A DNA stretch of 64,000 nucleotides, taken from contig JAEMHR010000032.1 of NCBI GenBank assembly GCA_016490725.1, positions 62,001-126,000 on the forward strand. The letters are read 5' to 3'. Shown here in pieces: positions 25,120 through 36,465 of this stretch. A program made the position numbers and the translations under genes. Positions within the stretch are counted from its first letter, which is position 1. Each line of letters opens with the position of its first letter. The DNA is from Amphichorda felina (taxonomy: Eukaryota > Ascomycota > Sordariomycetes > Hypocreales > Bionectriaceae). Below the pieces are notes generated by a model. It saw only the letters and a list, made by a program, of their open reading frames with translations, was not told the origin of the DNA and searched no databases.

Positions 25120-25459
25120 GCAGCGCCAGGAGTGCTGGTCAAGTCACGTCTGGGTATCGAGACAGGGATAAATAAGATCCAAAATACCACGACTAGGCGA
25201 AATGTTTTAAAATATCCGCAACCTTGGCCACGGTGCTGTGTATAGAAGAATGAAAGCTCAAGGATGACTATGACCAACTTGAAGTACGCCACTGCTCTGC
25301 AAATGCCTGCGATACCGTCGTACATCTCGAAGCTCGTGCGCGATAGACTGGGCAGGAAGCAGTCGAAATCAAATTCTGAATGTGCACATCTAAAGTATCC
25401 TACATAAACCACTACCCTTCCTTCCCGCCTTCCACACATACCTCCGCCACTAGTACTCA
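25120..25459. other. Intergenic 3' region
   Basis: About 340 bases between the DOMON gene stop (+) and the putative old end of the HNH gene frame (-). It holds 3' untranslated sequence of the DOMON gene; nothing else is seen. Confidence 0.5.
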
Positions 25460-25783
25460 TCAAACAACTTCCAAAGCCCTCAAGGATGTAGCACCCTTGG
25501 GTTCACCGGCTCCCTCCACGCCGGGGGGTCGGAAATCCGGAATAGGCTTACGAGGGCGCCGGAATGGCAGCCCGCGCGTGAGGAATCCCCACATTGTGCG
25601 CTCGGGAGCTCCCGAGAGCTCCTTGCCTGGACGCCGGGGATGATACTCCGCCGGGTCTGTCTCACTGGAGCTAGTCAGAGTCCGCCTTGCGACCCCCTTG
25701 ATAGCCTCCTAGGCCTTCTTAGCCGTTTTCTTCCAGCCTGCCCTGCTGCCTTCTCCGTCGCCACGTGCGCTGCGAAGAGGGTC
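25460..25783 (-). pseudogene. Possible former C-terminal extension of the HNH gene
   Basis: Directly after the HNH gene's TAG (25784-25786) the same frame stays open for about 108 codons, interrupted only by a second TAG (25709-25711), and ends in TGA at 25460-25462. The residues look coding-like: Lys/Ala-rich (WKKTAKKA), a Ser/acidic stretch, then TMWGFLTRGLPFRRPR. Both TAGs could be mutated CAG codons. The region is GC-rich, so some openness is expected by chance, and other frames are also fairly open; hence moderate confidence. Confidence 0.4.
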
Positions 25784-27321
25784 CTATCCCTCATCTAGCA
25801 TTTGCCAGGGCATCAGCAGCCGGGGACGGGGAGGCATTTCCCACTGTAGATCATCGGCTGCCTCAGCAGCGCCGGAGATTGCCGCAATCCGCAGGGCCAG
25901 CCATTGGGTTTCGATGAGAATTTTGGTCTTCTCGATATCCCTAGCCTGGGCCTTGAGTTTAAAGCGTCGGCCGGTTTCGATGAAACGGCCGTTCTCGTCC
26001 CGTACTGTTGCCTTTGGGACGGGGATGGAGGAACCAGGGTCCTGAGGGGATGAGCGAGAACCCACATTTGGCGTCTGTAGTAAGCTGATCAAAGCCCGGC
26101 AGACCGCTTCTTTTCCTTGTTCTGTATCAAGGTCGACCTCACGACGCATTGCGGGGACTGTAATATTGCCGAGAAGACCGGGCGGGTTGCACCCGTCCTC
26201 GATTGCGACTTGCGAGTTCAACCTGTCGACCAAGCGATCAGGCATCCACTCCCACTGAACGACGAAAGTTTTGTAGCCTTTTTCGTCTATGCCAGGCTCT
26301 TCACGAACCCATTTCAACCCGAAATGAGCCTTGCCCCAAAGGTAATGTATGTCACGTCGCATACATATCATATTAAAAGCCTTGTCCGAACTTGCCAGCT
26401 CACCATGCTTAGGACAGATGACTTTGCTAAGCTCTTTTCTTAGAGACGGGCTCAGCGCTAACAAGTTCTCCCCAAGGAGAGCCCGCAAGTTCTTTCGCCC
26501 CTTGATCGTCTTGTTGATCGCAAACGGCCAAACGTGGCACGCTTCTGGGTATGGGTCCTTGGTGAACACGCACTGAAGGCCGTCCCGTTCGCGGGCCTAG
26601 AAAGGTGTCAGATTTGTCCTCACCTCAAATGAATGTGTCAAATGGGGCGAAAATAACTCACCTCGTCGCTTTCAATTCTCCTGCGGCCCTTTTCTGTGAC
26701 ATTTCCTGCAGCAGTGTCGGGTTGATACGTAGTGTCTTTGTCGTCAGCCTCGTCAGTTGACTGTCTCCGCCCTTTGTCACCCGTCTCCTTCGGCAGGAGG
26801 TCGTCTGTTGTTCGCCGGAGGACTATAGAAGTTAGCATGCAATTTTCATTTCAATCGGGGATGTGATAATGTATACAATTCCCCATCAGACACTCTGCAG
26901 CGTCTAGGGCCCGGATAATGCCCTCGCTCTCAAATATCTCTTCCATGTCCTCGAGGTCTTCCGAATCACCAAAGACAATGAAGGTGATGTCTTGAACAGT
27001 GAGATGGAAGTTCGGCCCTCCTTTCCTTTTCTTTTTTGGGTCATCAAATGCAGGACCGGCCCGGATATCGCGCAGGAGTTTTGTCGCTATGGCGATCCTT
27101 TCCTGGACAATTTCTTCTATCGCCCTCAGCTTGCCTTCATCGGTCTTCTCGGGCCAGGGGTGAGACGGTGGCGACCTCTCAGGCATGTCAGGGCTAGCCT
27201 GATGGTACTGGATGCCTCCATTTATGGAGGTCGTTGTTTGGTTCGCATCCAGAAAGTTCTTAGCCACGTCCATATAGGCCTTGCCATCAGCCGTGTCGGA
27301 GAATTTGGTTGTCGAATTCAT
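25784..27321 (-). CDS. HNH_2-type endonuclease-like domain protein
   Basis: Three exons, 26877-27321, 26662-26822 and 25784-26596, encode 472 aa to the first stop. The N-terminal part is helical and charged (KLRAIEEIVQERIAIATKLL). Exon 3 opens with RERDGLQCVFTKDPYPEACHVWPF, the pattern of fungal HNH_2 proteins in which a Cys/Thr strand is followed by a His in CHxWPF. These proteins are numerous in Pezizomycotina; nuclease activity is assumed from the fold and rarely tested. The last 150 residues carry no domain I know. The stop at 25784 may be recent: see the open frame beyond it. Acceptor and donor sites are canonical except a GTATAC donor at intron 1. Confidence 0.75.
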
Positions 27322-29072
27322 TTTGGATAAAGGACCAAACCCCGAAGTGAATTCGTATAGTAGGGAAACAGGGTGAAAAAAAAAATGTTTCGATGTCCGA
27401 GCAAAATTGGGAGGGAGATATCAATGGTAGACACGGGGTCTACTTGTATCAACGCGGGAAATGTGGAGAGGTGGAGTTCTGGAAATCCGTCATCTGGTGT
27501 CGCGACGATGGAGGAAAGCGGAGGCAGATCAGTGGTTGTAAAAAATAACAAGATCAGGTAGGGCGCAGTGGATATTACGGAAATGCTAGTATTTTTATGT
27601 GGGTCATTCCCAACATTTCTTTTTACTTCCAGCCCTACGGATACTACTAACGGATACGGATACGTACTTGAGGAAATTCAAATCTGCGATTCTACTGTTG
27701 GTGTAGTACTATACTACTAGTAGTAGTATATGTAAGTGCGTATCCGTAGTACCAAGCCAACTTATTAGGTCGCTCGGATACTCCCGCCCCCAGCCCAACT
27801 CGGTAAATGGCAGGTGGGGTGTCGTCTCTTCGATCCACAAAGTCTACGGATAGGTACTACTCAAGACCAGCAAACGATGTGTAGGAAATATTATCCATGT
27901 TTGCCGAAAAGAAACAAAAACGAGTGGGCCCTTCCTTCTATGGATGCAGGAATCATGCCGTCCCCTTTTTGATCTGGCCGTCGACGAGCTGAAAGACGTT
28001 CCACGTGCCAATCCGTAGGGCGACGATGTATTCTATCTGATGAACCACAACAGTCCCACTCACCTACAGGTAAGGTTAGACATATAGGAAACTCTGAACA
28101 GGCTGGGATACACCGCTCCAGATGTTATTTGTTTGTTTATTTGTCTGTTTGTTTATCTGTTTGTTTGCCTGTCTGTTTGCCTGTCTGTTTGCCTGTTTGT
28201 TTGTCTGCTTATTTGTCTGCTTATTTGTCTATTTATTTCTTCGCTTATTTTATTATTTATTTTATTGTTCAAAGCTTTGCTATGCTACCAGGGGCAAAGG
28301 GCGTCTAGGAGCTGTCGTATCTGAATAACGTATAGTAGATGAATGCTAAAATATCTACTACCCTATGAAGAGAACGGATAGTGGGCGGTGCTCGAAGATG
28401 TGCATGGGATTCTTAGCCCTCCTACCAACATCGTGTACAGCAGCCAAAACAGAGACACAAGGATAACACAGAGATGGCGGAATAAATATCCAGTGATGCT
28501 GCCATGGTGGGATAACTGTAGTATAATGACGTTAGGTTTTGCCTATTGTCGGAGCTGGAGAAGTGTTGCTTCTAATTGCCCTAAGACGAACCAATTTCGT
28601 TTTGTATTCCTATTACTGATGTTGGAAATAGGGAAGTCAATTAGTAGAGTTCTAATGGGGCAATTCTGTTTCAAGCTACATGTAGGCTGCCTGAAATAAA
28701 TAACTTTGAATTAAAATTCTGTCCGCCCTCCTTCTGTGGAGGTGCTCTTTAGGCAGCAGCAGCACTGTTTGACGCAGGAAGTGATTTGGAGCGTTCACCC
28801 TCATGATGAAGCCGTTCACGATGATAGCTACCCTGTGCTTACTAGTGGGCTAGAAGGAGAGGTTACCTAGCGAACTCAGGTCCCGCCAAGTAGGCGAGGG
28901 AAGCATCAGAATAGCATCAGGTCAAAGATCACCACTTCACCCAAACCGGTCGCAAAATAAGAGTGAGCTTCGCGGCTCATCAGCGCATTTGTAATCCTTG
29001 CTGGTTTTACTCTACGGCGCACCTGGTGATAAGTACGAGCACAAGACCCGCCACAGACAAAAAATGAGGGAT
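27322..29072. other. Intergenic region with simple repeats
   Basis: About 1.75 kb between the HNH start and the tRNA. The 27640-27750 part has short TACGGATAC repeats and a GTAGTA-rich stretch between weak inverted copies (ACGGATACGTACTT at about 27655 and AAGTGCGTATCCGT at about 27733). A tetranucleotide microsatellite follows at 28125-28268. No gene is supported. Confidence 0.5.
28125..28268 (+). repeat. Tetranucleotide microsatellite (TTTG/TCTG/TTTA)
   Basis: About 144 bases made almost wholly of four-base units TTTG, CTGT, TTTA and close variants. Translation gives Leu/Phe/Cys runs in two frames, which is an artefact of the repeat and not a membrane protein. Confidence 0.9.
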
Positions 29073-29078
29073 AAAAAA
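29073..29078 (-). terminator. Pol III T-run terminator of tRNA-Phe
   Basis: Six consecutive T on the minus strand begin two bases after the tRNA 3' end, the normal RNA polymerase III stop signal. Confidence 0.75.
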
Positions 29079-29080
29079 CT

Positions 29081-29181
29081 TGGGGCGACTGTGGATCGAA
29101 CACAGGACCTTCAGATAAACCAATGGTTTAGGATTGAAGTTTGACTTCAGTCTGACGCTCTCCCAGCTGAGCTAACGCCCC
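29081..29181 (-). tRNA. tRNA-Phe(GAA) with intron
   Basis: The minus strand reads GGGGCGTTAGCTCAGCTGGG at the 5' end and GGTCCTGTGTTCGATCC in the T arm, closing with CGCCCC plus discriminator A. The acceptor stem pairs GGGGCG with CGCCCC. The anticodon stem CAGAC...(G)TCTG flanks loop TGAAG-A, giving anticodon GAA. A 28-nt intron (29117-29144) lies one base 3' of the anticodon, the canonical position. The mature tRNA is 73 nt before CCA addition. Confidence 0.93.
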
Positions 29182-29584
29182 AATGCTCGTTATTGACGGG
29201 CGATGTCGGGATGCAGGGAAGGCTTGGAGTTGAGGCACATGAGTCACGATCCTTCCAATGGTCCCTGAACGTGCTGCCCACCCACCACACGTGACTGAGT
29301 CATCCACCGAACTCGCTGTCTACCCCGCGGTACGTACCTCTGGTCGCAGCACTGTGCCCTTGGTGGATGGCGGGGTCCCGTTGCGATTTTCCCCCGCGAC
29401 GCAGAGTGTGAGTCGAAGGTGCCCCTCGAACTGTCACTGGAATTTTTTCTTGCCATCGCATTGACTCAAACACCAGAACGCCGAGTTGAAATACCCAGCG
29501 CGGCCCAATTCCCCACTCGCTCACACCGACTCCATCCACTTCGAACGACAAAACAGACTACGAAATTGCGAGCGAACAATCATC
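29182..29584. other. Promoter/leader region of lysyl-tRNA synthetase
   Basis: About 400 bases between the tRNA 5' end (-) and the KRS start (+). It must hold the KRS promoter and leader. No other gene is seen. Confidence 0.5.
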
Positions 29585-31784
29585 ATGGCGGATACTCAGC
29601 AGCCCAATGCGGTGGATCAGGCCGCCGAGGCCGTTGGCAAGCTGCACCTCGACGAGGTGACAGGCGAGATGATCTCTAAGACGGAGCTCAAGAAGCGCCA
29701 GAAGGCCCGCGAGAGGGAGGCTGCCAAGAAGGAGAAGGCTGCCGCCAAGGGCCCTGCCCAGCAGAGCAAGAAGAGCGCCGAGGCCCAGGAGAAGGAGCTC
29801 ACGCCCAACCAGGTTGGCCTACACTCCCTGATTCTACCAACGACCGAGACAGGACACTGACAGGCCCAGTACTTCGAGATTCGATCGCGCACCGTCAACG
29901 ATCTCCACGCCCAGGGCAAGGCCTACCCCCACAAGGTTCGACACCAATACACTCTCCACCGCGAGACTGATATACTGACCAGAGGATACAGTTCCACGTC
30001 AACTACGACATCCGCAAGTTCAGCGAGGAATTCTCCCACCTCAAGAATGGCGAGTCCGACAAGTCGCAACAGATTTCCCTCGCCGGCCGCATCTACGTCC
30101 GCCGCTCTGCCGGTAGCAAGCTGTTCTTCTACGATATCCGTTCCGAGGTGGGTGGCTATCGAGACTGGAGAGATAAAGAAAGGTGCTAAATGGTTTCTAG
30201 GGCACCCGGCTGCAAGTGCTTGCCCAGGCCGACTTTGTCGACCCCAACGCCCCGAGCTTTGAGGAGCAGCATGTCAACCTCCGCCGCGGTGATATCATTG
30301 GTATGTGACCTCAGCATGTGTACCTGTAGCTTTTACTGACCTTCATTAGGTGTCCGTGGTTTCCCCATGCGTTCCAACCCCCAGAAGAAGCAGGGCGAGG
30401 GCGAATACTCTGGCGAGCTGTCAATTGGTGCCGTCGAGGTCATCCTGCTGTCTCCTTGCTTGCACCAGGTATGCTTGGTTCCATTCCCAAGATTGTCCTG
30501 ACCTGAAACTGACTGCCTCGGCAGATCCCCGACGACCACTATGGCTTCAAGAATCCCGAGCAGCGTTTCCGCCAGCGCTATCTGGATCTCATGATGAACG
30601 AGAAGGCCCGCAACGTCCTCATTACCCGCGCCAAGGTCGACACCTACATCCGTCGCTGGTTCGATGACCGTGACTTCGTCGCCGTTCAAACTCCCATGCT
30701 GAACACCATTGCTGGCGGTGCTACTGCCAAGCCTTTCATGACCCACCACAACGACCTCAACATGGACATGTACCTCCGTATTGCCCCTGAGCTGTATCTC
30801 AAGATGCTTGTCGTCGGTGGTCTTAACCGTGTGTACGAAATTGGACGTCAGTTCCGTAACGAGAGCATGGATCTCACGCACAACCCTGGTAAGATGATAT
30901 CGCTCGCTAATATTAGCAGTAATCGATTGCTAACAGCAAATAGAGTTCACTACCCTGGAGTTCTATATGGCGTATGCCGACATGTTCGACCTCATGACAA
31001 TGACTGAGGAGCTCGTGGCTGGCCTGGTCAAGCACGTCCATGGCAGCTACAAGACCACCTACCACACCGCCAAGGGCGAGGAGATTACTATCAACTGGGA
31101 GGCCCCCTGGAGGCGCATCGACATGATCCCCGCTCTGGAGGAGTGCACCGGCGAGAAGTTCCCTCCCTCGGCCGAGCTTCACACCGCTGAGACCGGCGAG
31201 TTCCTCAAGAAGGTTCTCAAGAAGACTGGTGTCGAGTGCAACCCCCCTCTCACCAATGCCCGCATGCTGGATGCCCTGGTCGGAGACTTCCTAGAGGAGC
31301 AGGCTGTAAGTTACATGAATCACAGAGACTCTCTAATTCCAGGTGCTGAGTTTAATTTTGCAGATCAACCCTACTTTTATCGTCGGCCACCCCCAGATGA
31401 TGTCCCCGCTTGCCAAGGACTCCCGCAAGAGCCCTGGCCTGTGTGAGCGCTTCGAGGTGTTTGTCTGCAAGAAGGAGATTGTCAACGCGTAAGTCGAGCG
31501 CTTCTACTGTTGAGAGGGCTATTACTGATTGTCACAGCTACACTGAGTTGAACGTTGCTGCCGAGCAGCGCCTGCGCTTCGAGGAGCAGGCCCGCCAGAA
31601 GGCCCAGGGCGACGACGAGGCCCAGGGTGTTGACGAGACCTTCTGCCGCGCTCTCGAGCACGGCCTGCCGCCCACTGGTGGATTCGGCATGGGTATCGAC
31701 CGCATGATCATGTTTTTGACTGATAACTGGAGCATCCGCGAGGTTCTGGCGTTCCCGACCATGAAGCCTGAGCAGAACGAGTAG
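29585..31784 (+). CDS. Lysyl-tRNA synthetase, cytosolic (class II)
   Basis: Nine exons: 29585-29812, 29864-29935, 29992-30147, 30201-30300, 30350-30468, 30525-30888, 30944-31305, 31364-31488 and 31538-31784; 590 aa, every junction GT-AG and in frame. The N-terminal Lys/Ala-rich helix (about 30-70) is the eukaryotic tRNA-binding extension. An OB-fold anticodon domain follows (AGRIYVRRSAGSKLFFYDI). Catalytic class II motifs are visible: motif 2 VYEIGRQFRNE and motif 3 GGFGMGIDRMIMFL. It charges tRNA-Lys in the cytosol. No mitochondrial presequence is evident, so a separate mitochondrial enzyme or alternative start would be needed. Length matches the yeast enzyme. Confidence 0.95.
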
Positions 31785-32073
31785 ATGTGTTTATGAAGGC
31801 AAGAGTAGAAATATGAAGAAAAAGACTAGTAGAGATAGAGTAGCTAGACCATGTTACGCTGCTGTCTTAACAGGCGATGTGACTTGAACATGTTGAACAA
31901 CCATTTTTCATAACAACTCAGTCGTACGGCGATTCGTGTATGCACGAGTAACCGACAATATTCATCATCAAAGGGTATCCGATTCAAATCATGTCTAACA
32001 AATTTCGTAACAACCCATCCTATAAACGCCATGCCATGCCATCCTTTTATCGAACCACCGCCCAGCCACGGTG

Positions 32074-32987
32074 CTAGAATGCGATCCGCCGCTTGCGGCC
32101 GGTATATTTGGACGTGGCCTTGACGACTTTGCCTTTGCGCTCCATCTGCTCCTTCTTCTTGACGATCCAAGCCTTGCTGCCCTTCTTGTTGCTGCCCGCG
32201 CCCTGAGCCTTGATCTTCCTCCGCGCATCCATGACGTCCACACCCTCCATGCCCTCTACCACGCCGGTGATATCGCCGGACCTCCCATCGTTCGTGCCAC
32301 CCACAGTGAGCACCAAGTACAGCTTAACGCTCTTGGTCCCCGGGTCGTCCTCAAGCAGACCCGCGCCAAAACCGGCCCGCACGGCCGCCTCGGTGATCAT
32401 CTTCTTCTGCTGGTCGTTCTTGGGATAGAACTGGCAGACGGCGCGGCCGCCGCGGCGCAGCGACGCGTACAGCCCGTTGAAGAAGCGCGACAGCCGCCCC
32501 GCGGGGCTCGTCTCGCTGTTCTCGGCGCTGCACAGCCACTGGATGGCCGAGATGCTGATGGCCGCGTCGAAGGAGCCCGGGCGGAAGGGCACGCCCTGCC
32601 CGATGTCCGCGAGGAGGAGGTCGCCCTCGACGTCGCGCTGCAGGGCGATGTCGAGCATGGAGGGGGACACGTCCATGCCGACCCAGACGTGCGGGCCGCC
32701 CTCGTCGGGTTCGAGCGACGAGAGGATCTCGCCGGACAGGCCGCTGCCGCAGCCGACGTCGAGGATCAGGGAGGGGCCGGGGAGATCGAGGAGCTCGAGG
32801 GCGCGGCGGGTCATGGAGGCCTGGATATTCTGGATGCGCGAGTTGGTGGTGTATTTGCGCGCCTCCGAGTCGTCATAGTAGACGTCGGCGGCTCTATAGG
32901 CGATTTGGTCAGAGATGTAGGTGGATGGGAATGGGGTGGTGGTGATGGTGGGGTTGCGACGTACAGTGTATCCTCGGGACGAGACAT
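32074..32987 (-). CDS. bud23: 18S rRNA guanine-N7 methyltransferase Bud23
   Basis: Two exons, 32965-32987 (23 nt) and 32074-32893, encode 280 aa. The start MSRPEDTL and the segment EARKYTTNSRIQNIQ are diagnostic for Bud23/WBSCR22. The SAM-binding site is ILDVGCGSGLSGE (motif I) followed by VGMDVSPSMLDIA, and the active-site loop SISAIQWLC is typical. The basic C-terminal tail (KGSKAWIVKKKEQMERKGK...) is the part that contacts the pre-40S. It methylates a guanosine of 18S rRNA in the nucleus, helped by Trm112. A long antisense frame over this gene is a shadow. Divergently placed next to the SVP26 gene. Confidence 0.93.
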
Positions 32988-33585
32988 TGTGGCTGCAGGA
33001 GAGAAGATCGGAGAGCTTTCAATTCCACCTATGATCCTTTACAAGGGGGTCTGTTACTCTTGGCCTCGTTCGTATGACTGGGAGCCGGTGCTCGTCGTTC
33101 TCTGCCTTGGTCTTGATGGCGGCGGTCAAGCTCAACGTGCCTTAGTGGGATGAATGGACCCCCGATTATTTTTTTTGTGCCTTATCGATAGGGGACCCAG
33201 CGTCTTGGCACCGAGATCTCGCGCACAACGGTGAGCTGCTAAGCTCGAGCCCACTCAGAAAGTTTTTTTTCCTCAGATTTGACATTGCTATAAAAAGGTG
33301 AAACCGTCATTCTCTGGGTTTTCAATCCTTTCCCATACCTGACACTCCAAGCTCAGCGTGTGTTTTCAGCGACATGAAAATGTGCTGGATGCGGAGCGGA
33401 ACAAAGATGGTTCCGGCGGCCCTTGGCTCCTGCCCCTGAGCTGGGTGATCAGCAGGACGTGTCCTTGGACCGTTTCTGGGTTCCATCACACCTTTGGCCA
33501 GAGCTTCAACTTCTCCCTTTCCCACCACACCGCCCACGGCATGCACGGTCACGACTCTGGCTAGGGCGCAGGTATCTTGAACACC
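32988..33585. other. Bidirectional promoter region BUD23/SVP26
   Basis: About 600 bases between two divergent starts. If transcription of SVP26 starts before 33374, an upstream frame of 21 codons (33374-33439) would precede its start codon. T runs lie at 33167-33173 and 33261-33268. No further gene. Confidence 0.45.
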
Positions 33586-34268
33586 ATGTGGATTCTCCCC
33601 CTTGTCGGCTATGCCGGCTCTGTGATTGGCTTTTGCTTCCTCACCATGGCCATCGCGTCCGGGCTCTACTACCTGTCGGAGCTCGTCGAGGAGAACACGG
33701 TCATCGCGAAGCGCCTTTTGACGAGGCTCATCTACACAATTATTGGGGTCCAGGCGCTTCTGTGGCTTGTTGACGGCTTTCCGTTCTGGGGTTCGCTGCT
33801 GGGTATCGTCTGCCATGTTGTGTACCTGGGCAACATGCGCAAGTTTCCCTTTGTGAAGCTGTCCGATCCCCTCTTCATCCTGTCGTGTGGTAAGGCACCC
33901 TCCCGAAAGCTTCGCATGGCCCTCTCCTAACTTGACCTGCTCTAGTCCTCGTCTTGGTCGACCACTACGTCTGGTTTAGGCACTTCTCGGGTGCCCAGAC
34001 GCGGGCGTACCAGCGCTCTTCATACTACGACGCCGCCGACGTGCCGAGCTTCACCATGATCGCCTCGTACTTTGGCTTATGTGTGTGGCTCGTGCCATTC
34101 GCTCTGTTCGTCAGTCTGTCGGCCGGAGACAACGTCCTACCCACCATGGGTACGGAGCCTGTGCGAGGGCCCGACGGAAAATCGCGACACCAGGGTATGA
34201 TCAAGGCTGTCGTCGACTCTGTGCGGGGAATGATCGGCCAGAGTTTCTCGGGGATGGACCGACCGTGA
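33586..34268 (+). CDS. svp26: SVP26/TEX261-family ER-Golgi membrane protein
   Basis: Two exons, 33586-33889 and 33946-34268, encode 208 aa. Four to five hydrophobic helices are seen, beginning WILPLVGYAGSVIGFCF, with the conserved PLFILSC and HYVWFRHF segments of Svp26/Tex261. In yeast Svp26 is a cargo adaptor that brings mannosyltransferases into COPII vesicles from the ER. The first ATG in this frame with family similarity is 33586 (MWILPL). The C-terminal tail (about 40 residues) is polar and cytosolic. Confidence 0.9.
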
Positions 34269-35545
34269 TCGTCGCTGAGCGTTGAATGATTTACATCGCA
34301 CGGCGCACAGCGCGCGCGCCGCTACGAGCCTGCGTATCTGTGCGCACAGCTGGGCGCGTTGAGGCCCAGCCCATGCAACATTATATGGTGAGTCGGGATT
34401 TTTTTTTCTTCTTCCTCCCTACAGCACTCTGCTTTTATGATGAACAAACACTACGCTAGATTGTATTTGACAAGACTTGTCTTGCATGATCCGAGTTTCA
34501 TAGTTACTCTGAGATCCTCTCTCAAACCCCCATATGCTTGATTTTGATTGCATAGAGCACATGGTAACACTCGATAGGAACACTCCAGATCAATATCATC
34601 TCGAGCATGAATTTGCTGTCGTTAGCTTGATGGACTACTAGCAGCAACCATCTTTATGAGGACGCACAAGCTACATTGAAAGTGCCACTAAGTGTTTCCG
34701 GACCTCATAGCTTTCTCTCTGGGATCGCTAGTAGCGCTGTTCCCAAGGTCGAGGTTGCTTGAGCTAGGTTCAGGCACTAGGTTGAGCCCGGTGATACCAA
34801 ATTAGTGCCAAGGCAAGTTCCCATTGCCTCAAGCTCAGTACTGGTACTGGCACAGTACATGCAGCTCTATCGAGCAAGCTTGCCGGACGATGGGCCGCCC
34901 TGGTGGATTACAATCTGGATACCCTCCCCATTGGTTATGGCAGCGTATGATCATTAGCGGATTCTGGAATGAGTGGAATGAGATGGATGCCGAGGTTGGT
35001 GGACTGCATGGGAGCGCGTAGCCTCGTGGGCCGGCTACTTTTGTATACCAACTACATGTTCTGGCGCTTTTGAGAATGAGCCCCAGTCTGCTCTGGGGAT
35101 CCCACAATGTGTATCACACCTTTTGACATGGCACAAAGACTTTTTGCAGATTTCCAGCCGCGCTGATGTGTTCTCTTGCCCGTTAGACCTCACAACCAGG
35201 GTACAGCTAACATGCATGTGATTGACTACGGGAAGTTACCCCTTGTGCATTTCCGAGCTTCTGCCGATTACCATATTAAAACGCTTTCCGCAGTTACGGA
35301 CTGCCTCGTGTCTCACAAGCTCTGCCAATTGACTCGCCCATGGAGCCTGTGATTTCCACGCACGATTGTGCCTGATCTATCCCGTTGTGGCCCCATCCCC
35401 ACTACGTATTGGTAGTCGACATCACGCCACACTTTGTGGTGCAGGAACACTTTCCAATTCTCCTATTTGACAATTCTAACCTCTGTTGTTGACATTTACA
35501 ATCACTTTTATTTTTTTATTTTTTACCCCAGCTGAATATTCAACT
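34269..35545. other. Intergenic region upstream of ceramidase
   Basis: About 1.3 kb between two plus-strand genes, holding the SVP26 3' end and the ceramidase promoter. A T-rich tract lies at about 35509-35525, close to the ceramidase start. No gene is supported. Confidence 0.5.
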
Positions 35546-36465
35546 ATGGGCCACCACAACATCCGGTTCGGGGGAGACCCTTACGCGGATAGTGGCGCAT
35601 GGAGTCCTCCCTCTAGCAGGGCGAAGTGAGTTGCATAATACCTTACGTATATGGCCCAGCCATGTAGGACTAACAGGCAAACAGCTTTTGCGAGGAGGAC
35701 TATGTCGTGACTTTCTACCTCGCTGAGTTTATAAACTCTCTTAGCAATGCTGCCTATGGTAAGCTTGCCTGTCCTGAAGATCGTTGAACCATGGAGACTT
35801 AAACGTCCTGCCTACGTGTAGTCTACCTCGCTCTCAGAGCCATGTACGGCCCCGGAAGCCGCGGTCTGTTTGCACCCAACTGGGATTTCATGTCCCTGTC
35901 GCTCTTGGTCCTCGGAATTGGCTCATTCCTGTTCCACGCGTCGCTGCGCCAGACCTTTGAGTTCGTCGACGAGCTCTCCATGATTGGTATCATCTGGTCT
36001 ATGCTGCAGACCACGTTGAACATACGGCAGTCCGCTTCAAAGTCCCGCGCCATTTCCGCCGTCCTCGCGATCGTTATCCTCGGCTTCTCCGCCTTCTACG
36101 TCTGGTCCGCCAAGATCATCTACCAGGTCATCGCATTCTTCATCGGCCTCGCGGCCGTGACCTTCCGGACGCAGTATCTCTACTGGTGGTCCCAGCCAGA
36201 GTTCCCGAGGGCCAAGGCCCGCGACTGGAACAAGCGCACATTGGAGGCCACCGGGATCTGCCTGGCCGCGTATATCATCTGGAACATCGACCTGGAGCTT
36301 TGCGCTGCGCTGCGGGACCTCAAGGGGCAGATGGGCCTGCCCTGGGCTTGGCTGCTGGAGCTTCATGGTTGGTGGCACATCCTGACGGCCATTGGTGCGG
36401 ACCGCTTCATGAGTGTTGCGAGGGATGTGCGGGAAGAGTCTCTTAGGGAGAAGAAGGAGGCCTAA
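35546..36465 (+). CDS. Alkaline ceramidase (YPC1/YDC1/ACER family)
   Basis: Three exons, 35546-35625, 35685-35758 and 35822-36465, encode 265 aa. The N-terminus has WSPPSSRANFCEEDYVVT, the conserved start with the lumenal/cytosolic Cys-Glu-Glu-Asp. Seven hydrophobic helices follow. The active-site residues of the CREST superfamily can be seen: Ser and His in GSFLFHASL, Asp/Glu in EFVDELSM, and two His in HGWWHILTAIG. The enzyme hydrolyses ceramide or phytoceramide to a sphingoid base and fatty acid in the ER. Substrate preference cannot be read by eye. Confidence 0.93.

Noticed and set aside
28122..28328. Leu/Phe/Cys-rich membrane-like frame
   Set aside because: Translation of a tetranucleotide microsatellite.
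32071..33153. 360-codon frame opposite BUD23
   Set aside because: Antisense shadow of the BUD23 methyltransferase domain.
33358..33564. 68-codon frame before SVP26
   Set aside because: Starts at GTG and shows no domain; more likely leader sequence.
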